From Limanda limanda (taxonomy: Eukaryota; Chordata; Actinopteri; Pleuronectiformes; Pleuronectidae): 64,000 nucleotides of DNA. The notes beneath the pieces are model-generated. The model did no database searches. It was not told where the DNA came from and saw only the letters and a list, made by a program, of their open reading frames with translations. The position numbers were made by a program, and so were the translations under genes. Shown one piece after another: positions 11,767 through 23,900 of this stretch (positions are counted from its first letter, which is position 1; the number at the start of each line of letters is the position of its first letter). The stretch lies in assembly GCF_963576545.1 (NCBI RefSeq), contig NC_083648.1, positions 19,019,154 through 19,083,153 on the forward strand, given 5' to 3'.

Positions 11767-12264
11767 GCCAACATTATCCTGCTCCTCCTTCTGTTCGCCC
11801 TGACCCTCGGTGCTGTGTCTCCTTCAGATGGACCTGAGGTCCAGCTGCAGCGTGGAAACTGTCCCTCGTTCTGGTTCAGCTTCAACAGCCGCTGCTACAA
11901 GTACGTGGCCACACATATGAACTGGGCTGATGCAGAGCTCTACTGTGTGTCACAGGATGCCAACCTGGTGTCTATCCACAGTCTGGATGAAGAGAATTTC
12001 GTCAAAGCCCTGATCAAGAACTTTGATCATGCTGAAGGATTCACCTGGATCGGACTCAGCGACCTCCACAAAGAAGGCAGCTGGATGTGGTCTGATGGTT
12101 GTGCAGTGAAGTTTAGATTTTGGACGGCAGGACAGCCAGACAACAAGCGAGGAAGGGAAAACTGTGGTATTAACAATTATATCAACAATAAGAAATGGAA
12201 TGATGTACCGTGTAGTCACCTTTATCCTTCTGTTTGTGCATCTCAAATAATGTGTCCTCACTGA
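11767..12264 (+). CDS. C-type lectin, galactose-type QPD motif, single exon, start codon not found
   Basis: One uninterrupted frame encodes a hydrophobic leader (IILLLLLFALTLGAVS) and a complete C-type lectin domain. Landmarks in order are GNCPSFWFSFNSRCYKY, AELYCVSQDANLVSIHS, FTWIGLSDLH, a QPDN calcium/sugar motif, and WNDVPCSHLYPSVCA. QPD with WND is the galactose-preferring type, so a secreted sugar-binding defence lectin is likely. The cysteines of the fold are present, plus an extra Cys in 'SDGC'. A TATA box lies upstream and AATAAA near 12331. Oddities: fish relatives usually have introns but none is seen here, and no in-frame ATG precedes the leader because a TGA stands 21 bases upstream of the leader frame. 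Either the start was lost (a retrocopy or young pseudogene) or an upstream exon splices in near 11755 (TGTGACAG acceptor). Confidence 0.7.
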   Translation, partial: ANIILLLLLFALTLGAVSPSDGPEVQLQRGNCPSFWFSFNSRCYKYVATHMNWADAELYCVSQDANLVSIHSLDEENFVKALIKNFDHAEGFTWIGLSDLHKEGSWMWSDGCAVKFRFWTAGQPDNKRGRENCGINNYINNKKWNDVPCSHLYPSVCASQIMCPH

Positions 12265-12589
12265 TTGTTAAATCTGATTTAACCTGTTCACTGATCACCT
12301 GATGCTTGTTGACATGAAATAGTCCTCAGCAATAAAGATATAAATGCACACTTCTCTGTTTGAACTCATTTCACACACTTACTTGTCATACCAGGTATTT
12401 GTTGTTTGTTGATTTTAACAATTCCAATGTTATTGTTAAAATCAATGACAAATATGAGTACAAATAAAATTAGATTTGGAAAAATCAAGTGGATATTTTA
12501 ATTTAGCCTTTTTCATATGAAGTAGCCGATAGTGGATATTCTTTCAAACATAATGCCATTAAAAGAAACCAGAATTGCTCAACCCTGGA

Positions 12590-12961
12590 AAGTACCAACT
12601 ACCAACATCAAAGGATTCATGGTCCATGTATGTCCGTGTTACAGAACATCGTGTTTTATTGGCATGTAATCAAAATTTGACGCCACGCCATGGTCACACC
12701 TTGTGACAAACAAAACCGATCTGTAAATAACTTTTAATCTCCGTCTTGTTGTGATGACACTCATCTCAATTTGAAGTCGGTCTGATGAAAGCCCCGGTAC
12801 AAGTACCTCAAAGTAAAAATGTGAAATATGGCCAAAATGGCCACTAAATGCAAAATAGCAGGCTTCCTGTGGTGTTTTTCCAATTGCACCTAAGACTTTT
12901 TTGTTTGTCTGATCAAAAAGCCAATTAATTTGCCTGAATAATAATAATAATAATAATAATG

Positions 12962-13056
<95 letters not shown>

Positions 13057-13115
13057 CCTTAGAATTTCAACAGGGCCTCACCTGTCAGGTCAGTGCCCGG
13101 GCCCTAATAATGATA
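12590..13115. repeat. Dispersed repeat with a long (AAT)n tract
   Basis: An AAT tract of nearly 40 units occupies about 12941-13056. It is flanked by 'CAGGCTTCCTGT..GTGTTTTTCC' on one side and 'AGAATTTCAACAGGGCC..GGGCCCTAATAAT' on the other. The flanking words are familiar from a common fish interspersed repeat of uncertain class. There is no coding content. Confidence 0.6.
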
Positions 13116-13627
13116 ATAAATAACCACAAGGGGAAATACATCCTTATTTCATGTCCTTTAATTGTCAATCAATACAATCTTTGTATTCTAAGCACTATTA
13201 TTTACAAAAGGTAATTGTGACAAAGTACATAATGCAAGGTGGCTATACCGGACAACAAGACCTGCTGTCAAGCCAAAATGAGGGAAAAAGAGTCATCAAG
13301 TGCCAGGGCAGGGGATCCATGGGAAGAGACCAACGTGTTTGTCCGGGGGGGAGAATCCAGAAAGTAGTGTGGCTGATGGAGCTGGATCAGACGTCAGTGA
13401 CACAGCAGGTGAGTTAGTGGATGATTCTTGGATGAGGTTTTATAGAAACCTCAAGAACAGCTCAAAGTCTGGTAATTTTTTTTGTGTAAGAAATGGAAAT
13501 ACTTGAGAATAAAAACAAATTAATCTCTTCCAATTCATAGCATATCTGTTTTATTCTCTTACAGAAAACACAAATCAATAACTATACAATAAATGAAAAA
13601 TATACAAAGAGCAATGATTCACCTTCA

Positions 13628-13665
13628 TGCCAACAACTTACAGCTCCAGCACTGGCTGCACGCTG

Positions 13666-13720
<55 letters not shown>

Positions 13721-14325
13721 AAAAACACTTCGATATGATGAGGAAGTTGACATTCCTGCTTTCTGCATACAATGGCCCAATGTTTCAAATCCTAGCACAA
13801 AGAATGTCAGTCAAACTTTGTTTTATAAATGCTTAAAATATTTTGTTACACCTTAGTCTGCGAATTGTATTCAAGTGTTGTGTTAGTATGACACTACAGA
13901 AATAAACTCACTGGACTAGGCTCCAGGCTAACTAGAGGTGATAACAGATCTTTATCACATTACTACATTAGCTTTAACCTCCTTTTCAAATGCAACAACT
14001 TCTGAGTCACAGTGTGCAAATCTTTGTTGCATTGTACTCTGGTTTACTCTGGTTGTTACTCACGTGTGTTGGTGTGCACGCTGGATACAGTTGAAAATGT
14101 TTCCAGTTTCAGGATCATCGCTGTACATCTGACTGTTAAGGCGAGGCAAGATTATTTGTACAGGCTGGCACCTTTCAACAAAACTAATCCACTGTTACAC
14201 CACATTCCATGGAGCACAACTTGACCCTGTCCACGTATGAAGCAACTTCATCAAACTAGAGACCTATCCTTACAGGGAGTGGTCCTATAGCTCCTATACG
14301 TATTTGAACAGTAATAGTTGTGCTC
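13628..14325 (-). pseudogene. Decayed partial duplicate of mgst3 (exons 2-4 region)
   Basis: This segment lines up with 7530-8196 in order and orientation. Remnants of exon 4 and its CA tract lie at 13640-13718, the intron stretch 'TTGACATTCCTGC' at 13746-13760, a stub of exon 3 at about 13910-13935, exon 2 with its donor at about 14060-14135, and the intron end up to the exon 1 donor at 14325. Exon 4 is disrupted (a base change gives a stop after 'GAGCT') and most of exon 3 is deleted. No copy of exon 1 or exon 5 is present. Exon 2 keeps the His codon of RAHQH, so that change predates the duplication. It is a segmental copy, not a retrocopy, because introns are kept. Confidence 0.8.
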
Positions 14326-15265
14326 ACCCAACTTGGTCAACCCCTGAGATCAGTCAGCGAGCACAATGCTCACTTATCACTTCCGGGGATAACTCATATT
14401 TTGCTGTGTTTGCCAATTTGACTGTAATTAAAACCATTGGTTGATATATTGATACACTCCCAAAATATTCCAGTGAGCTAAAGTGTGAAATAAACCCTCA
14501 AACCTCAAATGAGCCTGCAGGGAGAGAAATGCATACAAGTTAAGCCTCTCACAATCCAAAAGCTTTGATGCATTTATTTTTACAGTTTCTGCAAAATCGG
14601 CACAGGTTAATAAACCACAGACAAATTCTATTTAAACAGTAAAAGGTAAAATGATAGCAGACAAAGGATTGAAAAATCTCCACAGTATTGGCTTTTTTAA
14701 TTAGGTAGTGAAGAATGGAGGACCCCAAGTGTCAGAACTGATAATAAAGCAGTTTATTAGTCAATGAATTGTACAATATAAAAGTGACTTAAAAATGAGT
14801 TGGTTATTCTATGTATAAACTGCATTACAAAGTAATTCATTAATTGACATTGTAATGGTTGATAAGAAGATGAATTATAAAAAGAATGTACAAATTGAAT
14901 TTGTCAAGAAAAATACTGTATATGCTTTTGGGTCAGTCCTAAGCGAGGGACCCTGCAAAAGTTTATTCCCTCAGAACAGTACCAAGTATCCGTCACTAGA
15001 TGTCGTCATGAAGTCACTTAACATTCCTTGGCTTCAAACAGCTGTGTGGAACAACTCAGCCCCGTGTAAAAAAAAGCATTAGGTTATATATGCCTACGGG
15101 CCTCCTGCTCTTTTGTACACCAGGGAATAGCAAGTACAACTCCAAACTTCTTCATCTGTGATCACGTATGCTTGTGTGAGAAAGAGTGAGAGTGGTCAGT
15201 GTGCAGCTGGTTGTCCACTCTCATCTGAGTCGGGTCGTTTTATTTTCACGGACTGTCACATCTGT
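14326..15265. other. Intergenic, nothing recognised
   Basis: AT-rich sequence without exons or terminal repeats that I can support. The frame at 14855-15082 shows no known motif and is probably chance. Confidence 0.45.
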
Positions 15266-15333
15266 CCTCCTCCTCCTCCTCCTCCTCCTCCTCCTCCTCC
15301 TCCTCCTCCTCCTCCTCCTCCTCCTCCTCCTCC
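15266..15333. repeat. (TCC)n trinucleotide repeat
   Basis: About 22 TCC/CCT units. One frame reads as poly-proline, but there is no surrounding coding structure. Confidence 0.95.
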
Positions 15334-15710
15334 ATCATGCCTAGTCTGATTCACTACTTCAACACCTACATACAGAACCCAGAATAGACTCGGGACTCTC
15401 ACTTAGACTGGAGAGGGGAGGAGAGAACAACTGCTGCCTGAGACCACCCTGTCCCATCTCATCTCGTCCCACCGTCTGCTGGCTGGATACTGGGCAGAGT
15501 TCGGCTGGTTGCCAGTGGCAGATATGTCAGTCATTGTCGTGAGCGTCTCTCTGCACATATACGGGCCTGAACTGTGATGGGCTGATAGGGATCCCCCCTC
15601 GCTCAGCACATTGTAATAATTGCTCCACTATCTTGTTACAAGGCTTAAAACCCAATGTGATGTTATCTCACACAATCTCAGGTGTCAGGTGCACCTGCTT
15701 CTTGTTCCAG

Positions 15711-16691
<981 letters not shown>

Positions 16692-16693
<2 letters not shown>

Positions 16694-17295
16694 GACGCAT
16701 GGTGCACATGCCTGCAGCTGAAGCATTATAGGTCACCTTTATTCCAGCTGCTCTCCCGAATCATGCATTTGCGATGGCCTCAATATTTAATGTGAGTCTT
16801 CCATTACCTCTGCTCTATCTGTCCCAGGCGTCAGATCGCCCCACAGCGCGTAACCCCCGCGCCCCCCGCCGCCGCCGTGCACTTCAGCTCTCACCCCCCC
16901 CCCCCCCCCCCCCCCTCCTCCTCCCCCATCTCCGGGATTCAGTTTCGGGAAAGCGAGACCTGCTGCGGGGAGCGACTGGCCGTGTTGGTCGGCAGCAGCG
17001 TGAGAGGACGCGGGCAGCTCGTCCCCGGGTTGGTTCTGATGTCTGAAACTCCTTCAACCCGATGACATTCTGAAAAACACGTGATTGTCCAGTTCCAGAC
17101 AGTGGACCCACGCGGGAGGAGACAGGATGACCTGAGCCATTACGCGCAGAGAAGGTTTCCCACGGGCAGGCGCGAAGGGTTTGACCTCTGCGCGGATAAT
17201 TTCTGTGCGTAATCATTCGGCGAGGATGCATCAATGAAGAATGTGACTGCGCCGGATTCTCTCCGAACGGGCTGGATGAAGCCCTCGGCGGTGAC
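16692..17295 (+). promoter_or_regulatory. lrrc52: GC-rich 5' leader and probable promoter of lrrc52
   Basis: From about 16830 the sequence becomes GC- and CpG-rich, in sharp contrast to the preceding repeats, and stays so into the coding exon at 17296. A poly-C run occurs near 16896-16914. No TATA box is evident. The long frames on both strands here reflect the base composition. Confidence 0.45.
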
Positions 17296-20016
17296 ATGCG
17301 TCTTGCCCCGCAGCCAAGCGCGCAACCCCTGCGGCTCCTGGCGGTGCTGCTCCTCCTCGCCACGGGGGTGATCGCGTCCCCGGTCATCTCCTCCGGCTGC
17401 CCCGACCGGTGCGTGTGCGACGACCAGCTGGTGGTCCAGTGCGCCGGGCAACATCTGACCAGCTTCCCGGTCAACCTGCCGCTGGCCACCCGGCAGCTCA
17501 TCATCTCCAACAACCGCATCGTGGAGCTGCCGCCGCTGGCGCTCAACTATCTCTCGGACCTGGTGTACCTGGACTGCAGCAACAACTCCCTGACCGAGAT
17601 CTCAGAGTCCACGTTCGGGAACCTGCGCAAGCTGGCCTACCTGGACCTCTCCTTCAACACCCTGACCCGGATCGAGGACCGGACCTTCGGGCCCTTGGCG
17701 AGCCTGGTGATGCTGAGGATGACGGACAACCCGGGGCTCTCGGAGATCCACCCGGACACCTTCTCGGAGAACGCAGTGCTCCAGGTTCTGGACGTGAGCA
17801 GGAACAACCTGACGGTGCTCAACATCACCTCCCTGATCGCCATGCCCTCCCTGCGCTCCCTGGGACTCAGCGGGAACCCGTGGAGCTGCGAGTGCGACAA
17901 CGAGGACCTGTGTCTGTGGGTCCACCTGGAGGGCTTCAAGTTCCAAGGTCCTATCAGTGATTTATTCTATTTCATTCTTATATGATATACGGTGCTGCAC
18001 AATATCACGAACCTTTACTGTCGGGGTTTCCCTGAGCCTGGAGTGGATTCGTCCCACGTGGACTGCTGTGCTCTAGTTATTAATTATTAGATAACCTGTA
18101 ATGTAAACTATTGGTCTTTTTCTGGCTCAATAACTGGTCTGTATCCGCGAAGAGATGCAAATGTGTCTTTTCATTTTATATTTAAAATTGTTATGAAAGA
18201 GAAAGCAGATAACTTAGATAGCAGAAATACTTTTATTTAAATCTGATAAAGATAGAAACTATTGGTATTTTTCTGGCTCAATAACTGGTCTGTATCCATG
18301 AAGAGAGTAAATATGTCTTTTCATTTTATATTTAAAATTGTTATGAAAGATAGAAACTATTGGTGTTATAAATTTGTTGCCAAAATTAAAAATCAAAATA
18401 TGCTGTAGCTATATATATCAGTTAATACATTAATACATTTATCAGTGTATGGGTTAACCTGCTACTGGGCCTCTGGACAAAAAGAAGCCATTGATTTGAA
18501 TTGATTATATTTAGATAGAAAGTTGTAAATCTGAATTTTGCCATATGGGCCATCAAGACTATAATGGACTCTCTCAAGCTTATCATGTCAACTGATGGGC
18601 CGGGAGTGCTCTATGTTGCCAGACTCCTTTTCAATAACATTCTCTCCACAATCATCCCTTCAGAGATCTTGATGTATCTCCATTAAAAGGCCCCTCTTCA
18701 TGCCACCTTTGCTTGTTTACATCTAAAAGAAACGTGCCAGCATTCTGTAACCTTGTGTGTGATGTCACATTGCACGGTGGCTTCCTGCATGTCAGAGGCG
18801 TGACATGCAGCCCAGCAGCTCGGGCATCTCTCACGCCATTCCAGCTGCACACAGCCGCTCGTTCCCCTCTGTGGCCACATCTGCTGCCAGCATCAAAGTG
18901 GAACTCACGTTTGCACCTTTTCTACAGGGCAGTGACGCAGAATAAAAGCAGGACACATGCACCTTGAACAGGCTGTGTGCAAAAAGAGCCGCTCGAACCG
19001 GAGCTTCTGGGGTAATACAGCTATGGTGATATTTCACGGCTTATATCAGCCAAGGTGATTTTTTTAAATTCCAACCCGGTAACCATAACACTGTAGTTAT
19101 AAACGGTTTATGACATATGGATTGACCATTTATAAAACAAGTAATTATGAAAGGATGCATTATTCAATCTGCAGTAGCACAAAAGGGAGGAATTTAAAAT
19201 AACTGACTGTAAAAAATGTTTGCTTCTATCAAAGCAGCTCTAATATTCCTCAGAGCCCTTCAAGGAAGGAGTGACTCCATGCCTGCTTGTCTTGAACCAT
19301 GTCACGTCGACATGTCACATCAAAACGCTCTGTCACGTCTTCACCCCTGAGCACACAGCATCATCACAACCGACATCATACATCGTCACCCACAACTGCA
19401 TCATTGTCAATGGTAAGACACAGTGTGTTTCATATGCTAAATATACAGCCCGGCTTTATCCGAGTCTAAGTTCGACCCTCTCTCGGCTTTCAGTGGGATG
19501 AGGGCGCAGGTGACGACAGTGGAGCGTGACAGCATTCAGACTATCAAATAACAAAGCTGTCGGAAAAGGAGATCGGAGACCGGGGAGCCGTCTGATTTCT
19601 TCTCTAGCCACCGTGTTCATTAATTCAGCCCTGAAAGCCTGCGGCAGTTTGGGGAAGAAAAACAGCGAGTCGTTTAGCCCAGAAATTACTTATCGATCTA
19701 TTTAGCGAGTGGGATAGTTTCCTGCAGGTGTGTGATGAATAGATCACGGTTGCACCATGAAATATCGACCGCTCTTTTCGTTTTATTTCGGTCAAGCTGA
19801 TAGAAGTGTATGATAATCCATATTACTTTTAGTGTGGATGTGTCACTATGCAAAAGGGCAGCGGCTATTTATAGTGCGCTTAGTGAGCAAGAAGCCAGTC
19901 ATAATTCGAACACTATAGCTGTTGAATGCACACCACTCATAGTAAAAAGGCATCCCCTGCTTCTCTCTCCTATGCACAAACACATACCCCCCCACCCACC
20001 CACACACACACACACA

Positions 20017-20070
<54 letters not shown>

Positions 20071-20894
20071 AACACACACAGCGGTTCACCATGGTACCTG
20101 TGAAGCTTGGTTCAAGTCCAAATTGAATCCTGCAAGAGCTGTCCTATTTTCTTGCCGCTCATTGCCTTTTGTTTATCTTAATTTTGAGTGGTGCCTCTTC
20201 CAGTGACAGCTGCCAGCATGGGAGAAGGCGGACACACATACACACACACACACATACGCATTGTCACACACATTCTCCATCTCTGCTATGTACACACATT
20301 GTCTGTCCATCTTTTTTCCAACAGCCAGCAACGCAGACAACACCACATCGCCTTAAAATTGAGCACCTTGTGTTTTTACACATGTGCTGTCACATGCATA
20401 CAAAATCCCAAATGTACATTCACTCATGTAAACACACACAGAACTGACTTTTGGTGCTTTAGGTGGAGGAGACAGAAGGTCAACATTCTCGAGGCGAGTG
20501 TGTTTCGGCTCCAAACTCTGTCTCGGCAGCCTTGTTATCTCTCATCTCGGTCTCACCTGGTTCATACAACATGAGCCGCCTGTCTACTTGGTTTAGGAAA
20601 CGCATCTACAGCGAGCGAGCGCGTGAGCGAGCGCGAGGGAGAGAACGCTTCAGGAAGGAACCAACAGATTCTCCTCTGTCTCGCCTTACTGGCCGGATTA
20701 GCACTCGCTCAGCTGTTATATAAGGAGAGTGTCTAGAAATAGAGCAGAGAGAGTGGATGGGGGAAGGAAAGAGGGAAAGCCCTCTTCTTTGATGCCAGTC
20801 CCTTGAGGGTGGAGGAGGATGAGTGGTGGGGGTGAAGCCAGAAGGGTTTCCTTCCTGGCTGTCAGGCACAAACACTTGCATGGGTATACACGTG

Positions 20895-20929
<35 letters not shown>

Positions 20930-23900
20930 CAAGGGCACAGATAGTAGATGGGAAAGTTGATTCTTGTGGAGAGGGTTTGTGCATACATATGAGATAAGAG
21001 AGTGTGTGTTTCTGCATGGGTGGACACATTTGTTTGTGACTAACTGCATTCTGTGTGAACAGTGCACAGGATCGGAGCAGGCATTGAATTATCTGTGGCA
21101 GATGGAGCTTAGAGAAGCCGACGGTCTTTGTGTTCTTCAGATCTCTGAGACAAAAATATTAGGAAAACAACAGTTTTGTCAGGCGTCCTGTAAATTTCCT
21201 AATAAATGAAAGTGATTGAAGGATACCATACCTCTCTATCACCCTCTGTCATTTCACGCTTCCCACCCACCTGAGTCAGTCACAACATCACATGGTACCG
21301 TTGGGAGGGCATCAAAACTAGTTTGGAACTGCCAGCAGGAATTAAAGTTGGAAAAATGTATGAATTACTCAATTATTTTAAGAGTTAACCTGGTCAAGGA
21401 TATTTGAGATAGGCTACCTAGCCAAACATTAATAAGCATCTAAGCATCTAAAATCAATTAATAAACAGGTAAAACAATAATGTAGCTTAGTCCTGATTCT
21501 GAAGTCCCACAGGATCTTAGTTCTGTTTTTCTCAACCACCTTCGGTTGTATGTCCCAACAGTACTTGTGTACCTCTAATCCACACACAGATGTTCCTGTT
21601 CACTATCCAAGCCACTTGGTAATGCCTCTCAATGTGCCCTGTCCCAGCCTGCATCTTACACCCTGCTACTATGTGCTGGACTGTCTCCAGGGTGTCTTTG
21701 CACAGCCTGTCCCTTAGGTCTTGTCTGCTGTGGTTGGCCCTAGCCTCTATGGATCTTGTGCTTTGGGCCTGTTCTTGTGCTGTCACGACGAGTACCTTTG
21801 TGTTGTCTGTCGGATCAGGCTTTTCCAGCCACTGGTAGATCTCTTAATATCAGCCACTTCTCGGTGGTACATGCTGTGCAGGGGCTTGTCCTTCGATGAT
21901 GGTTCATCTTCCTCCTCCTACTCATCATCATCCATATGTTTCTGCAGTCGAGTTATATAGCAGCTCATCACTTGGGGCTATCTTCCTCATGTAGTCCTGG
22001 ATTTTAATTGCCTCTCTCTCTCTTATATATATTGTTATATAAAGATGTATATATATACATCTTTATATAACAAAACTGGAGCTTAGTCTGGATATATATA
22101 TAGAGGCAATTAAAATGTATATATATATTGGCTCCTCTTACAATAGCATGTCATCAAGAGCCTGGTCAAACACACATGAAGTCAGTCACCACAGGTCAAA
22201 TCATTACAAGCACAACAGCAAAGCATAATCCAAAACAAATGCTGGTAGACCTACTGTACATACATGGATAGAATGCACATTGGGCTAACTGGTACATAGA
22301 GGACAATACAAAGAGTCACACAATGTCAGATCATCCAGTTCTTCATTTAAAATATTAGGTGGAGTGTTTCAAGGTAAAATATATACCTACACTCACATTG
22401 GAGTAGAATTTGGTTTATATTACCCTCTAAGATGGTTGGGTAACAAAATGCCAAATCTGCTGAGTGCTGTCTGCCAAGTGAATAGTGACAGCTTGTTGAG
22501 GTTCAGCAGGGTGGAGGGCTCCGTTATGTTTGTTAGTCGTACATCTAAGTTGTCTCCTTGTTTTTTCGGCATGTTTGATAGTACTTTGGTGTTATTATTA
22601 CCTGTCCACTTTAAAGTCAACTCCCATCAGCATTTGGAACAGGATGATGGTGTTGTTGAAGGGGTACTCAGTTCATCTGATATAGAATTGTACATAAGAC
22701 AACAAAGTTTAGTAACCCCTGATTTAGAAGACAACATGTCTATAGTAAACTGCATTATACAGTAAGTATAATAACAGTGTGTCGATCCACGTTTCGCTTA
22801 AATATCAGGCTGCAGAGAGGCAAAGCAGCAAACATTTACATGCAGACTCTACAATATATATGCCAGCAAAATGAGGGAGTGGATTTAAAAAAGCTGTTTA
22901 GAGACAGGGTTATGGAAAACTGTTCCCTGTGCAGGAACTTCCAAGTCTTTTTATCTCTCCCTGTGGGAATCCCCCTCAGCACAAAAGCTCTGGAAACACA
23001 GATGCCAATTAAAAACAGCGGCCGCGTGGAGACGGCAGAATTCTGTTGTGTCGCACACACTTTCTGCTCTCAGTAACAAAAGGCTTTCGGATTATTTCCT
23101 GAAAAATGCATCTCTCGTCAGCCGCTGCCAAGCTCAACATCCACAATGTGACACGATTAATATTGAGTGAAAGGCCTTTGAAACTGGATCCAAACTGTAG
23201 TTTTGTGAGAGCTAGGAGGCGTGGGATTTTTTTTTTTTTGTGACATTTTTGTTAGGATTTGTGGATTTCAGCAAGGTCTTAGTCGTAGTCGTACCCGGCG
23301 CCTGATGATGGGAAACCCTATTATCAGTGGTTTCAGGCAGACACAAAGGCCCAAGTCACTCTCTAATCCTGTGGGGGAGAAAAGAGTTTGAATAATTCAT
23401 CCATGATTTTTTTTTTAATGCTGCATCAACTCAAGGCTGTCGTACATGGGAGGCTCCCAAAGCTTCCAGTTTTCCGATAAGGAGAGCAACATTGTTATGC
23501 AAGTGCCGTTTGAACTCGAATGTGTTATGGTCCTCTTCAGCTCAGTTTGCAGCAGATGTGCCATTTACAAATGTTATGTAAAGTGATATGTCGTAATGTG
23601 TTCATGAATGATTTAACAGGCTGCTGTGATTAATGCCAGATGTAGAATAATTTTCCTGCTGAGTTATTTGTGCATTTTGTTGTGGCTCTCACAACATCAA
23701 AGAATCCTTTAAAACATATGCGGATTATCAAGGCGGTGAATATTTATACTGTTAGAAATGTCACTTGGAATTTGCAGAGAAGGTCAGCAGTTAAGTTCAC
23801 TTACAAGGGCCAGGAAATATGTTTTTGAGTTTTAAACTCAGTAAACAATACCTAAGGACGTTTTCTTTCTTAACTTTATCTTCGATTGTTGCTCATTTCG

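Noticed and set aside
15158..15349. Frame ending in a poly-proline run
   Set aside because: The prolines come from the (TCC)n repeat; there is no splice context or conserved flank.
16884..17960. Long minus-strand and alternative-frame proteins over the lrrc52 first exon
   Set aside because: They are shadows of the GC-rich coding exon, whose true frame has a signal peptide and leucine-rich repeats.
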